Below, in pieces: positions 37,743 through 46,494 of a stretch of DNA of 64,000 bases. Where the stretch lies: positions 372,001-436,000 of the forward strand of contig NC_004369.1 of NCBI RefSeq assembly GCF_000011305.1, in the 5' to 3' direction. The DNA is from Corynebacterium efficiens YS-314 (lineage in GTDB: Bacteria > Actinomycetota > Actinomycetes > Mycobacteriales > Mycobacteriaceae). Position 1 is the first letter of the stretch; every line of letters begins with the position of its first letter. A program made the translations under genes and the position numbers. The notes beneath the pieces were generated by a model. It searched no databases, was not told the origin of the DNA, and saw nothing but the letters and a program-made list of their open reading frames with translations.

Positions 37743-38957
37743 TTACTGAATTTTTTCAGTGACTCGGGATACGATGACAGCCATAAAAAGTGCTCGAGTT
37801 ACAGAGCCCGAAAATGCGCAGATTGCTCCAATAGTTAAGTCGGGAACGCCTACAAAAAAAGCGATTAAGCCGTTTAATACTGCCACTAAACAGCTTCCCG
37901 CCATAGACCAAGTCACTATGCTATATCGGTTAAGGACATTCAAAGTGACACTCTGAACATACGCCATAATATTCAACAATGCTGCAAGGCTTATTAGAAC
38001 AATCGGTAGGACGGGGATTGCGAAAGCAGGGCCATATATAACTTGAAACAATTTGGAGCCCCAGAATGCCACCAGAATGACTGGTATAATTCCGATGAAA
38101 GCGATTGATCGCGTAACCGCGAATGCACGTCTCGCGACCGCCTTCACCCCGTTCTTTTCCCGTTCACGCCGAAATGGAGTATTTAATATTGTTTGTAAAG
38201 ATGACCCAAAAATATTCGCGATAGTGAGTAGGTAAGCGCTCGCCGCGAATACACCTACCGTCTGAGGGTTGCTAATCATACCCAGAAAAAGCACAGGAAT
38301 TTGAAACAGGAAAGTGGATAGAAACTGTGAAGCAGTCACAGGGATGCTGGCTTGGATAATTCCTCTGTATCCACCCTTTTCGTGCACACTTGCGTATTCA
38401 AATCGGCGCCCCAGTAAAGCGTGTGCCATGGCAAAGATTGCTGAGGTCATCGCTGCAGCCACTATCGCCCAAGTTACAGAATGAAATACATACACACTGA
38501 TTGAGGCGAGAAGGATGGTAATCAACGATGATAAAATAGACAGCAGACCCAGGGTCTGGATCTGATGGAAATACTGCAAGCGGGCAGCATAAATATCGCT
38601 TATGGAATCAGCTATTTTTAGTAAAGTAATAGCCAATCCTAAATAAAAAGGTACATTGGCTGTGAAGAATACATAGGTGAGAAGTATGGTCATCCCTATG
38701 AACGTGCCCATGCCACGGAGAAATAGGTAAGTAGACCAGGGCCATCGAGTCTCATGAGAAACAAAAATAGTTCTTAGCCCCAGCTGGGCTGTGACGAAAA
38801 GGGGGGTCGCCACAGCCAAAACCATACTATATAAACCAACCGCTTCAGCCCCCCCGTCCGACTGGGCAAATAACCATACTAGAAACCACTTCGAGAAAGC
38901 GGAAGATATTGTCCCGCTGATTACTAGAATGTATGAAAACTTAGTGGTGCGTTTCAC
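37743..38957 (-). CDS. Wzx-like polysaccharide flippase
   Basis: The 404-residue protein has about twelve membrane segments and short loops. The pattern GTISSAFSKWFLVWLFAQ...GLYSMVLAVATPLFVTAQLGLR is typical of Wzx/RfbX exporters of the MOP superfamily. It would flip lipid-linked repeat units. The start is a GTG at 38957. It is the last intact gene of the leftward polysaccharide run; IS debris begins right after its stop, which probably separates it from the Wzy-like gene. Confidence 0.82.
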   Translation of the reverse strand: MKRTTKFSYILVISGTISSAFSKWFLVWLFAQSDGGAEAVGLYSMVLAVATPLFVTAQLGLRTIFVSHETRWPWSTYLFLRGMGTFIGMTILLTYVFFTANVPFYLGLAITLLKIADSISDIYAARLQYFHQIQTLGLLSILSSLITILLASISVYVFHSVTWAIVAAAMTSAIFAMAHALLGRRFEYASVHEKGGYRGIIQASIPVTASQFLSTFLFQIPVLFLGMISNPQTVGVFAASAYLLTIANIFGSSLQTILNTPFRREREKNGVKAVARRAFAVTRSIAFIGIIPVILVAFWGSKLFQVIYGPAFAIPVLPIVLISLAALLNIMAYVQSVTLNVLNRYSIVTWSMAGSCLVAVLNGLIAFFVGVPDLTIGAICAFSGSVTRALFMAVIVSRVTEKIQ

Positions 38958-38971
38958 GATGACTTTTAAAC

Positions 38972-40039
38972 CTATTCCAGGGCAGTTGCACCAGTATAAG
39001 CCTCTTCGGCTCGGCGTTTATATCCAGTAGGAGACATACCACTTCGGGTCTCATCATCGAGAAGGGCTCTAATCCCAGCGCCCCAGCCGTCAGCTACGTT
39101 AACCAATAGCTTAGAATTTAACCTAATATCTTCCGCAAAATCAATGCATTTCGCGTGATGGCCATCTAACAAAAAAGGAACATCGGCAAGATATGAAACT
39201 ATCGCTCCATGCAAGCGTTGAGACCATACCATTGAACTTTCAGTTAAAATTTCAATCATGCCTCTAATTCCGACTGCTGAATAAGGTACAAACTTTACCG
39301 AGTACCCTAGCTCGGTCAGCTTTTCACTTAACAACTGACCTATAGGCTCATCGTTTGCAGTAGGAGTGGATGCTAGGGCTAGAATATTCACGTCAGGCTT
39401 AGCATCGTAAAATTCCGACACCTGCTGGAGCCCTTTTCGTACCTCGTGATATAGGACCGAAAACTCAGTTCGAGAAGCTGCCGAAGGGCAAATGGATATA
39501 GCTCCAGACTTAGAATCACTCTTCTTAATTGATCTGTTTAGGGCTACGAGATCGCCTCCTAATAGAGTGCGGTCTGTAGTGAAACCTAGCGTTAGAGCTC
39601 TTTCGGCAGAAGAGGGATCACGGACTACAAGGCGATCGACTTGATCTGCTAAATCCTTTACCCGACTTTCAGCTTCCGGATTTTGAAAAGGACCAATGGA
39701 CACCCCTAGTGCCTCAACCCGTTTAAAAGGCAATGCATGTTGACGCCATCGAGCTATTCCTTTTACATCTTGCATAATGGAACCGCCGCAAAGGGAAATC
39801 GTATCGGCCCACATTAAACCTGCCAGAGCTGTGCCAGCCCTTAGCAACTTTCCCAGCGCGTTCGGTTGTGCATACACATTAGATTTTAAGGGAGCAAAAG
39901 TGCGCATTTTAGCTCCAGGCCAGATTTCTGCGGATCGTTGCATCAGAGTATTAACGAAAAGATCGTCACCAAAATTCTGATATCCGTAAGATCCGACTGC
40001 TTGAACCCGTCGAGAATCCCTTGATTTAGAATCCTTCAT
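38972..40039 (-). CDS. Polysaccharide pyruvyl transferase family protein
   Basis: The 355-residue protein starts at ATG 40039 after AGAGGAG. N-terminal GSYGYQNFGDDLFV, the GGGS-like LCGGSIMQDVKG and C-terminal WSQRLHGAIVSYLADVPF with the conserved R-x-H pattern fit the CsaB/WcaK pyruvyltransferase family. These enzymes add ketal-linked pyruvate from phosphoenolpyruvate to sugars and make a polymer acidic. It ends 14 bases before the Wzx-like gene. The acceptor sugar is unknown. Confidence 0.87.
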   Translation of the reverse strand: MKDSKSRDSRRVQAVGSYGYQNFGDDLFVNTLMQRSAEIWPGAKMRTFAPLKSNVYAQPNALGKLLRAGTALAGLMWADTISLCGGSIMQDVKGIARWRQHALPFKRVEALGVSIGPFQNPEAESRVKDLADQVDRLVVRDPSSAERALTLGFTTDRTLLGGDLVALNRSIKKSDSKSGAISICPSAASRTEFSVLYHEVRKGLQQVSEFYDAKPDVNILALASTPTANDEPIGQLLSEKLTELGYSVKFVPYSAVGIRGMIEILTESSMVWSQRLHGAIVSYLADVPFLLDGHHAKCIDFAEDIRLNSKLLVNVADGWGAGIRALLDDETRSGMSPTGYKRRAEEAYTGATALE

Positions 40040-40056
40040 AAAATCTCCTCTTATTT

Positions 40057-40914
40057 CTATTTTCTTTTGGAGCGAGTAAGTGTTCCATTGTTGGATGTTT
40101 GATTTCCAAAATTTCGTAACTTGTCCACCGAAACCAGCAGCATTCGCCGACCAAATCTCACAGCTGCTGAACTGATAGCAAGAGAGAGAAGAGGAATTGA
40201 TATAAGAGAGTCCTCGTATAGCCCCTGAAATACGCGGTATTGACCTTGGAACATTTTGAGGTATTGGCCACTGGCTCCTTCCGCACTGCGGATGGGCTTG
40301 TGGTAAAAGGTTAGAAAACTTTGAAGATTTGCAGCTAAATGGGTAGCAAGGATGACTCTGCACCACAAGTCATTATCTTCAGAATATCGTAAATTCTCAT
40401 TAAAACGGTTATTAATAGTCCTGCTTACAACCACAGATGAGGTCACGAAACGATTCCGAAATAACTGTTTTGCAGGTGTAATTAGACTAATTCGAGATTC
40501 TTTTTCATTTTCCGGATGGGAATCTTCTCTATAACTCCTAGCCGTTCCAAGCAGTACTATTTCCGGGTTTTTTTGTAAAGTATTAGCTTGCAATTCCAGT
40601 TTGGAAGGATGCCAGGAGTCATCCGCATCTAAAAAGGCTACAAAATCCGCTGTTGCGTTTTTCCATCCTGCATTTCGAGCCGTAGAGGGACCCTGATTCT
40701 CAGGCAGAACGATTAGGGAGGGCTGGAGATGGGAATACTCTATGAGTATTTCTCTCAATTTTGCGTTTTCGACTTCGGTACTTGCGTCATCTACTATTAT
40801 TACTTCTGCTGGTAATAACGTTTGGTTACTTATGGAATCTAAAGCTCTGCGAATTGTAGCTGAATCATTGAAGAACGGAATTAATACCGAAAAACTCACA
40901 TTTTTTGAGTTCAT
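40057..40914 (-). CDS. GT2-family glycosyltransferase
   Basis: The 285-residue GT-A enzyme begins MNSKNVSFSVLIPFFNDSATIRR, here recognised by FSVLIPFFND. EVIIVDDASTE and FLDADDSWHPSKL contain the nucleotide- and metal-binding aspartates (DxD-like DAD). The ATG at 40914 starts the fold correctly; an open extension to 41067 has no homology-like content. The C-terminal 60 residues are basic and may contact the membrane. It ends 17 bases before the pyruvyltransferase start. Confidence 0.85.
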   Translation of the reverse strand: MNSKNVSFSVLIPFFNDSATIRRALDSISNQTLLPAEVIIVDDASTEVENAKLREILIEYSHLQPSLIVLPENQGPSTARNAGWKNATADFVAFLDADDSWHPSKLELQANTLQKNPEIVLLGTARSYREDSHPENEKESRISLITPAKQLFRNRFVTSSVVVSRTINNRFNENLRYSEDNDLWCRVILATHLAANLQSFLTFYHKPIRSAEGASGQYLKMFQGQYRVFQGLYEDSLISIPLLSLAISSAAVRFGRRMLLVSVDKLRNFGNQTSNNGTLTRSKRK

Positions 40915-41464
40915 GTTTGTTACTGCCTTTCGAAAGATGCTGTCTGCAAGGAATGAAAATTTTTTAAGAGACACATGAGTTTGAATACCCTTATATCTCT
41001 TTGTTCTCTTCTCATACGTAGTAGGGAATATGTATAGGTAAGAGTTCCTTAAACCCAAGGCCGTCAATCATTTTCTTCGCATGTTTCTATATAAAGAAAC
41101 ATAGATAGGGTAACTCAGAAATTGAGGCCCACTAGGAGTTTAGAGTCTTAAATTCATTCTTTAATTCACTACCGGCCGTGTTTTGAGCTGTCTCCTAAGG
41201 CGTTTATCTTGGGTTGTAAAGACATCAATCGGCGTGATCTAATCTCCGAGACTTTCTCTTCTCGCATGCATACCATCCCGGTTATGTGAATGCATGTGGC
41301 AATAATTTCAAAGGAATTATGAGTTTATCTCCCTTATAGGGAAAGTCACCTTTAGCCACCTAAAATTCCAGGGCTTAATTTCAGTTTAAAAGGATTTTTA
41401 GTCTTTTTTAACTGGGTTTATGTAGCCGAGTCCTTTAAGGTAGCTTATCCGGTTTAACAGCTAT
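40915..41464. other. AT-rich gene-free stretch between GT2 and epimerase genes
   Basis: 550 bases without a convincing gene. The part near 40915 must carry the ribosome site and possibly a promoter for the GT2-pyruvyltransferase-Wzx run. Around 41387-41432 an imperfect AT-rich hairpin (CAGTTTAAAA / TTTTTTAACTG) might end transcription from the epimerase gene. A lost gene here is possible but cannot be shown. Confidence 0.4.
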
Positions 41465-42388
41465 TTACTTCTTCCTGAACCACTCGATGGTTTTAGCGAT
41501 ACCCTCGGAGAGGCCCACGGGGTTAATCTCAGGGAAGAGAGAGATTAATTGGTCGTTTGCAGCTTGTGAATCTCTCACATCACCGGTTCGAGACTCTTTA
41601 TGGTCCCGATCTAGGGGAGAACCCAGTATTTCCTCCATTACCTCGATGACATCCAGAAGTGAGTGCCTCGTTCCAAAAGCGAGGTTTACGGAATCTTCTG
41701 ATCGGATGTGTTCTCTCGCAGCCCGAGAAATGGTCTGAGTTACTGTGTCCACGAATGTAAAGTCTCTAGTTTGCAAACCATCACCTTGGATCGGTAGTGG
41801 AAGACCCTTTAGAGCCGCATCTACAAACGCAGGAATTACTGCCGCGTAGGCGTGCCCAGCAGCCTGTCCTGGACCGTACACATTGAAAAACCTAAAGGGA
41901 AGCACCGGGAGATCATAGACAGCACTATATGCCAAAGCATAGGTCTCAGTCGCCAGTTTGCTAACTGCATATGGGCTGATTGGCATCGCACGGAGCTTTT
42001 CTGATTTGGGCAGAACCTTATTAGCGCCATAAACCGAAGAAGACGATGCCAGCGTGACGTGGGCATTTTCTACGCGGGCAGCCTCAAGAACATATAGGGT
42101 TCCTGTTGCATTCGCATGGTGTGAAGCGACGGGATCTTGAATCGATCGTGGTACGGATGGGCGCGCTGCGAGGTGAACTACTGCGTGAGCACCTCGGGTC
42201 GCTTCCGCTAGTAGTTCCCGATCTAAAATAGAACCTTCGAACAATGTGATGTCTAGACCATCAAGGTTTTTTCGAAAACCCGTCGAAAAATCATCAATAA
42301 CAGCAACATCGGATACACCGTCTTTTTGGAGCTGTTTTACAAGGTTTGAGCCAATGAAACCAGCGCCACCTGTGACGAGAATTTTCAA
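41465..42388 (-). CDS. UDP-sugar 4-epimerase-like SDR protein
   Basis: The 307-residue extended SDR has [13 protein letters not shown] at the N-terminus, ASSSSVYGA with the catalytic Ser/Thr region, and YAVSKLATETYA with the YxxxK pair. It resembles GalE and the UDP-GlcNAc(A) epimerases WbpP/TviC. It follows a TviB/WbpA-like dehydrogenase gene by 36 bases, which suggests joint formation of a UDP-HexNAc uronic acid. Confidence 0.87.
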   Translation of the reverse strand: MKILVTGGAGFIGSNLVKQLQKDGVSDVAVIDDFSTGFRKNLDGLDITLFEGSILDRELLAEATRGAHAVVHLAARPSVPRSIQDPVASHHANATGTLYVLEAARVENAHVTLASSSSVYGANKVLPKSEKLRAMPISPYAVSKLATETYALAYSAVYDLPVLPFRFFNVYGPGQAAGHAYAAVIPAFVDAALKGLPLPIQGDGLQTRDFTFVDTVTQTISRAAREHIRSEDSVNLAFGTRHSLLDVIEVMEEILGSPLDRDHKESRTGDVRDSQAANDQLISLFPEINPVGLSEGIAKTIEWFRKK

Positions 42389-42424
42389 TTTAATTTCCTT
42401 TCACCATACTGGGGGACCCGCAGA

Positions 42425-43708
42425 TTAAAGACGTAGGTCGGACTCGGCCTTATCGAGCACGTATTTGAGGTCATAAACAATAGATTCAGGTTTTCCGAGA
42501 TCACGAATTGCTTGTGCTCCCATTTCGATGAATTCCCTGTGGGCAACCGCAACGATTACGGAATCATAGGTTGAAGGTTCCAATTCACTTTTAAGAGTTA
42601 TCCCGTACTCGTGCTCTACTTCGAATGGGGCAGCCCAGGGATCATAAGCATCAACTGAAATGCCGTAGTCTTCCAGTTCCGCGATGATGTCCACCACGCG
42701 TGTATTACGAATATCCGGAGTATTCTCTTTGAATGTAAGTCCGAGAATCAAAACTCGCGCGTTCTCAATACGCGTGGACTTACGGAGCATTGCTTTGACT
42801 AACTGGCTGGCAATGTACTGACCCATCGAATCATTTAGTCGCCTTCCGGCAAGAATGATCTCGGGATTATGCCCAACTGCCTGCGCCTTATGTGTCAAGT
42901 AGTAAGGGTCAACACCAATACAATGGCCACCCACGAGGCCGGGGCGGAATGGCAGGAAATTCCACTTAGTTCCCGCTGCCTCCAGAACAGCCTGAGTATC
43001 AATATCCATCTTGTTGAAAAGCAGTGCCAATTCGTTGATCAATGCGATGTTGACGTCACGCTGAGTATTTTCAATTACCTTCGCAGCTTCTGCTACCTTG
43101 ATGCTTGAGGCCTTGTGCGTTCCAGCAGTGATGATGGTTCGATACAACTCATCTACAAACTCTGCGACCTCTGGTGTGGATCCAGAGGTTATCTTCACAA
43201 TATTTGGCAAACGGTGTATTTTGTCGCCTGGGTTGATTCGTTCTGGACTGTAGCCTGCGTAGAAAGATTCATTGAACTTCAGTCCGCTAACCTTTTCAAT
43301 TACCGGCACACACTCTTCCTCGGTTACGCCCGGATAAACCGTAGATTCGTAGATGACAATATCGCCAGGATTCATAGTTGATGCAATTGTGCGGGTCGCA
43401 GCAAGAATGATCCTGAGATCGGGTTTCTTGTGCTCATCAATGGGCGTAGGGGTCGTTACGAGGTAAACGTTTGCAGCACGAAGATCCTCTGGGTTTGCCG
43501 TGAATTGCAGCTGCGTAGCTGAAATAAGCTCTTCTTTAGAGGACTCAAGAGTTTTGTCAACACCCTCTTTTAATTCCGCGATTCGGGTTTCATTGATGTC
43601 ATATCCAATAACGGGAAACTGCTTCCCAAACTCCACTGCGAGAGGTAACCCCACGTACCCTAGGCCAATCACAGCAATTTTTACATCGGATATTTTAGGT
43701 GTGCTCAT
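42425..43708 (-). CDS. UDP-N-acetylhexosamine/UDP-glucose 6-dehydrogenase (TviB/WbpA-like)
   Basis: The 427-residue enzyme oxidises C6 of a UDP-sugar to a uronic acid with two NAD. The N-terminal Rossmann motif is [12 protein letters not shown], followed by [12 protein letters not shown] and the active-site Cys in [13 protein letters not shown] at about 260. The C-terminal domain begins at [19 protein letters not shown]. The pattern is nearer to UDP-GlcNAc/ManNAc dehydrogenases than to UDP-glucose dehydrogenase, but the substrate is not certain. It heads the leftward polysaccharide run. Confidence 0.9.
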   Translation of the reverse strand: MSTPKISDVKIAVIGLGYVGLPLAVEFGKQFPVIGYDINETRIAELKEGVDKTLESSKEELISATQLQFTANPEDLRAANVYLVTTPTPIDEHKKPDLRIILAATRTIASTMNPGDIVIYESTVYPGVTEEECVPVIEKVSGLKFNESFYAGYSPERINPGDKIHRLPNIVKITSGSTPEVAEFVDELYRTIITAGTHKASSIKVAEAAKVIENTQRDVNIALINELALLFNKMDIDTQAVLEAAGTKWNFLPFRPGLVGGHCIGVDPYYLTHKAQAVGHNPEIILAGRRLNDSMGQYIASQLVKAMLRKSTRIENARVLILGLTFKENTPDIRNTRVVDIIAELEDYGISVDAYDPWAAPFEVEHEYGITLKSELEPSTYDSVIVAVAHREFIEMGAQAIRDLGKPESIVYDLKYVLDKAESDLRL

Positions 43709-44175
43709 AACGTCCTTATGAATTTCGCAGTTATTAGTTATTTAAATAGAGAATCAAACTCCGACCTAGCCTCTGCCGATGCTAAAAGTCAGCTGACCCC
43801 TTGGGGCGCTTCATTTGAAACTGCGACCAAGCTCATGAATGCGCGAAAGCATTTCCATTATAAGGGTAAGCTGTAAGAATAGTGGGAGAAAATGTTCAGT
43901 CGTGTTCTAACTCACTTGAGAAATTCCATTTTTCTGGGCTTCTCTCAAATAGATTAAGTGGCCCGTATGCTGGATTTCTAGAATATTTAGAAGCGCGCCA
44001 ACTCATGATTATGTATTGTATAAGCCTCAAAGACCGAATAGATTACTAACATTTAAGTGGACCAGAGCGTTAGAAGCTTTGTAGAGTGCTCATTCCTTGC
44101 TGACGGCAAGGGTTTCCTACCATGAGATAGATCGGCAGATAGTTGGTTTGTAAAAATTTTTAAGGACGGTCCGCA
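43709..44175. other. AT-rich intergenic region upstream of the UDP-sugar dehydrogenase and the small peptide gene
   Basis: 467 bases with no clear gene. It separates the polysaccharide locus from the conserved lpd side and must hold a leftward promoter for the dehydrogenase and a rightward promoter for the 36-residue peptide, whose TAAGGACGG ribosome site is at 44161-44169. Confidence 0.45.
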
Positions 44176-44286
44176 ATGTCAATTCTTGAACAGATCATCT
44201 TCTTCATCAACACCATCTTGGGTTATGGTCTGCACGCTGGTTCTTCCGCTTCCAGCAACCTTTCTCACACGATCGGCCTGTTCTAG
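44176..44286 (+). CDS. Small hydrophobic peptide, 36 aa
   Basis: ATG at 44176, seven bases after AAGGACGG, encodes MSILEQIIFFINTILGYGLH followed by a Ser-rich AGSSASSNLSHTIGLF. Residues 4-19 form one hydrophobic amphipathic helix, and there is no classic signal peptide. A strong terminator follows 30 bases after the stop, so it has its own transcript. Size and amphipathic character recall the very small corynebacterial cell-wall porins (PorA/PorH), but no sequence match is claimed. Confidence 0.65.
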   Translation: MSILEQIIFFINTILGYGLHAGSSASSNLSHTIGLF

Positions 44287-44315
44287 GCCTAATTGGTAAT
44301 AAGGCTGTGTAACAG

Positions 44316-44368
44316 TCGCCCGCGTGATTGTGTCTTTTTAGGCGCCCGCGCGGGCGATTTTCGGTTTT
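44316..44368 (+). terminator. Terminator of the small peptide gene
   Basis: TCGCCCGCG and CGCGGGCGA form the outer stem, followed by TTTTCGGTTTT. A tighter alternative hairpin (GCCCGCGCGGGC at 44344-44355) lies in its right half. Confidence 0.85.
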
Positions 44369-44449
44369 CATCTTTTTTAAATTGAGTTTGGAAGATCAAG
44401 TGCCCCCGGATGCACGACAATGCTATGCCGAACACGTATTGTTGAAATC

Positions 44450-45859
44450 GTGACTGAACATTATGACGTAGTAGTACTCGGAGCTGGCCCCGGTGGCTAT
44501 GTCTCCGCCATCCGCGCCGCGCAGCTCGGTAAGAAAGTTGCGGTTATCGAGAAGCAGTACTGGGGAGGTGTCTGCCTGAATGTGGGTTGTATCCCATCTA
44601 AGGCGTTGATCAAGAACGCTGAGATCGCCCACATCTTCAACCATGAGAAGAAGACCTTCGGCATCAACGGCGAGGTCACCTTCAACTACGAGGATGCCCA
44701 CAAGCGTTCCCGTGGTGTCTCCGACAAGATCGTCGGCGGTGTTCACTACTTGATGAAGAAGAACAAGATCACCGAGATCGACGGTTTCGGCACCTTCAAG
44801 GATGCCAAGACCATCGAGGTGACCGATGGTAAGGATGCCGGCAAGACCGTCACCTTCGATGACTGCATCATCGCCACCGGTTCCGTGGTCAACTCCCTCC
44901 GTGGTGTTGAGTTCTCCGAGAACGTGGTCTCCTACGAGGAGCAGATCCTCAACCCGGTGGCGCCTAAGAAGATGGTCATCGTCGGTGGCGGCGCCATCGG
45001 TATGGAATTCGCCTACGTTCTGGGCAACTACGGTGTGGACGTAACCCTCATCGAGTTCATGGACCGCGTTCTGCCGAACGAGGATCCAGAGGTGTCCAAG
45101 GTTATCGCCAAGGCCTACAAGAAGATGGGCATCAAGCTCCTCCCGGGCCACGCAACCACCGCGGTGCGCGACAATGGCGATTCCGTTGAGGTCGATTACC
45201 AGAAGAAGGGCTCGGACAAGACCGAGACCATCACCGTCGACCGTGTTCTTATCTCCGTCGGCTTCCGCCCACGCGTCGAGGGCTTCGGCCTGGAGAACAC
45301 CGGCGTCAAGCTCACCGAACGCGGTGCCATCGACATTGATGAGCATATGCGCACCAACGTCGACGGCATCTACGCCATCGGTGACGTCACCGCCAAGCTG
45401 CAGCTGGCACACGTCGCCGAGGCACAGGGCATTGTCGCCGCCGAGACACTCGCCGGCGCAGAAACCCAGACCCTGGGCGACTACATGATGATGCCGCGTG
45501 CCACCTTCTGCAACCCACAGGTTGCCTCCTTCGGTTACACCGAGGAGCAGGCCAAGGAGAAGTGGCCGGATCGAGAGATCAAGGTGTCCTCCTTCCCGTT
45601 CTCCGCGAACGGCAAGGCCGTCGGCCTGGCTGAGACCGATGGTTTCGCCAAGATCGTCGCCGACGCTGAGTTCGGTGAACTGCTGGGTGGCCACATTGTC
45701 GGTGCCAACGCCTCCGAGCTGCTCAACGAGCTGGTGCTGGCCCAGAACTGGGATCTCACCACCGAGGAGATCAGCCGCAGCGTCCACATCCACCCGACCC
45801 TGTCGGAGGCTGTCAAGGAAGCTGCCCACGGCGTCAACGGCCACATGATCAACTTCTAA
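44450..45859 (+). CDS. lpd: Dihydrolipoamide dehydrogenase
   Basis: The 469-residue flavoprotein re-oxidises dihydrolipoamide of the 2-oxoacid dehydrogenase complexes with NAD. FAD motif VLGAGPGGYVSAIRA, the redox disulphide GGVCLNVGCIPSKAL at about 39-53, the NAD motif VGGGAIGMEFA and the C-terminal HIHPTLSEA with the catalytic His are all present. The GTG at 44450 gives the known corynebacterial N-terminus MTEHYDVVVLG; the ten codons upstream are not included. Single gene with its own terminator. Confidence 0.96.
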   Translation: MTEHYDVVVLGAGPGGYVSAIRAAQLGKKVAVIEKQYWGGVCLNVGCIPSKALIKNAEIAHIFNHEKKTFGINGEVTFNYEDAHKRSRGVSDKIVGGVHYLMKKNKITEIDGFGTFKDAKTIEVTDGKDAGKTVTFDDCIIATGSVVNSLRGVEFSENVVSYEEQILNPVAPKKMVIVGGGAIGMEFAYVLGNYGVDVTLIEFMDRVLPNEDPEVSKVIAKAYKKMGIKLLPGHATTAVRDNGDSVEVDYQKKGSDKTETITVDRVLISVGFRPRVEGFGLENTGVKLTERGAIDIDEHMRTNVDGIYAIGDVTAKLQLAHVAEAQGIVAAETLAGAETQTLGDYMMMPRATFCNPQVASFGYTEEQAKEKWPDREIKVSSFPFSANGKAVGLAETDGFAKIVADAEFGELLGGHIVGANASELLNELVLAQNWDLTTEEISRSVHIHPTLSEAVKEAAHGVNGHMINF

Positions 45860-45878
45860 ATCCCGTCAGACAAATGCA

Positions 45879-45915
45879 AATCCCCTCACCGATGGCATAT
45901 CGGTGAGGGGATTTT
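45879..45915 (+). terminator. lpd terminator
   Basis: AATCCCCTCACCGAT and ATCGGTGAGGGGATT form a perfect 15-base-pair stem with a 5-base loop, followed by TTTCTC. Confidence 0.92.
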
Positions 45916-45939
45916 CTCATGCACGTAAAATCATAATCC

Positions 45940-46437
45940 ATGGCAAGGAAAGTCGACAACAGCGCCGCTACCCCCGCATTGATTAAGCTCACTGCGGACC
46001 AGATCCCGTATGAGTTGGACATCCATGGGTTCGACACGAAATCAGATAAGGGCTTCGGTCTCGATGCCGCCGAGACCATGGGCGTTGATCCAGCCCGGGT
46101 GTTCAAAACCCTCATGGCGGAGATCGATGGGGAACATGTGGTGGCCATTGTTCCGGTCAGCACCACGCTCAACCTCAAGGCTCTGGCGAAGGCCGGCGGG
46201 GGCAAGCGGGCCGAGATGATGGACCGTTCCCGCGCCCAGGTGGTCACTGGTTATGTGCCCGGTGGAATCTCGCCGATCGGGCAGAAACATCCCCACCGGG
46301 TGTTCCTCGATGAATCCGCCATCCTGCAGGAGACTATCTATATCAGTGCGGGCCGGCGCGGGTGGTCGCTGATCATGGCTCCGGATGATGTGCTGCGCGC
46401 CGCCGGTGGGCAGTACGCGGACATCGCTGATCACTGA
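45940..46437 (+). CDS. YbaK/EbsC-type aminoacyl-tRNA deacylase
   Basis: The 165-residue protein is full length for YbaK. It hydrolyses mischarged tRNA (Cys-tRNAPro in the E. coli protein). Motifs are VFKTLMAEIDGEHVVAIVP around residue 55-73, LNLKALAKA, and GYVPGGISPIGQKHP with the GGxSP substrate loop at about 105. It lies between lpd and ramB, convergent with ramB. Confidence 0.9.
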   Translation: MARKVDNSAATPALIKLTADQIPYELDIHGFDTKSDKGFGLDAAETMGVDPARVFKTLMAEIDGEHVVAIVPVSTTLNLKALAKAGGGKRAEMMDRSRAQVVTGYVPGGISPIGQKHPHRVFLDESAILQETIYISAGRRGWSLIMAPDDVLRAAGGQYADIADH

Positions 46438-46443
46438 AATGAC

Positions 46444-46480
46444 AAAAGATCTCCGCCACGGGAAAATGGGGAGATCTTTT
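46444..46480. terminator. Bidirectional terminator between ybaK and ramB
   Basis: AAAAGATCTCC and GGAGATCTTTT form an 11-base-pair stem with U-runs on both strands, placed between convergent genes. Confidence 0.9.
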
Positions 46481-46494
46481 CGTCGACAAGCACC

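Noticed and set aside
44423-45844. Antisense frame of about 470 codons opposite lpd
   Set aside because: lpd is certain on the plus strand; the antisense product has no recognisable fold.
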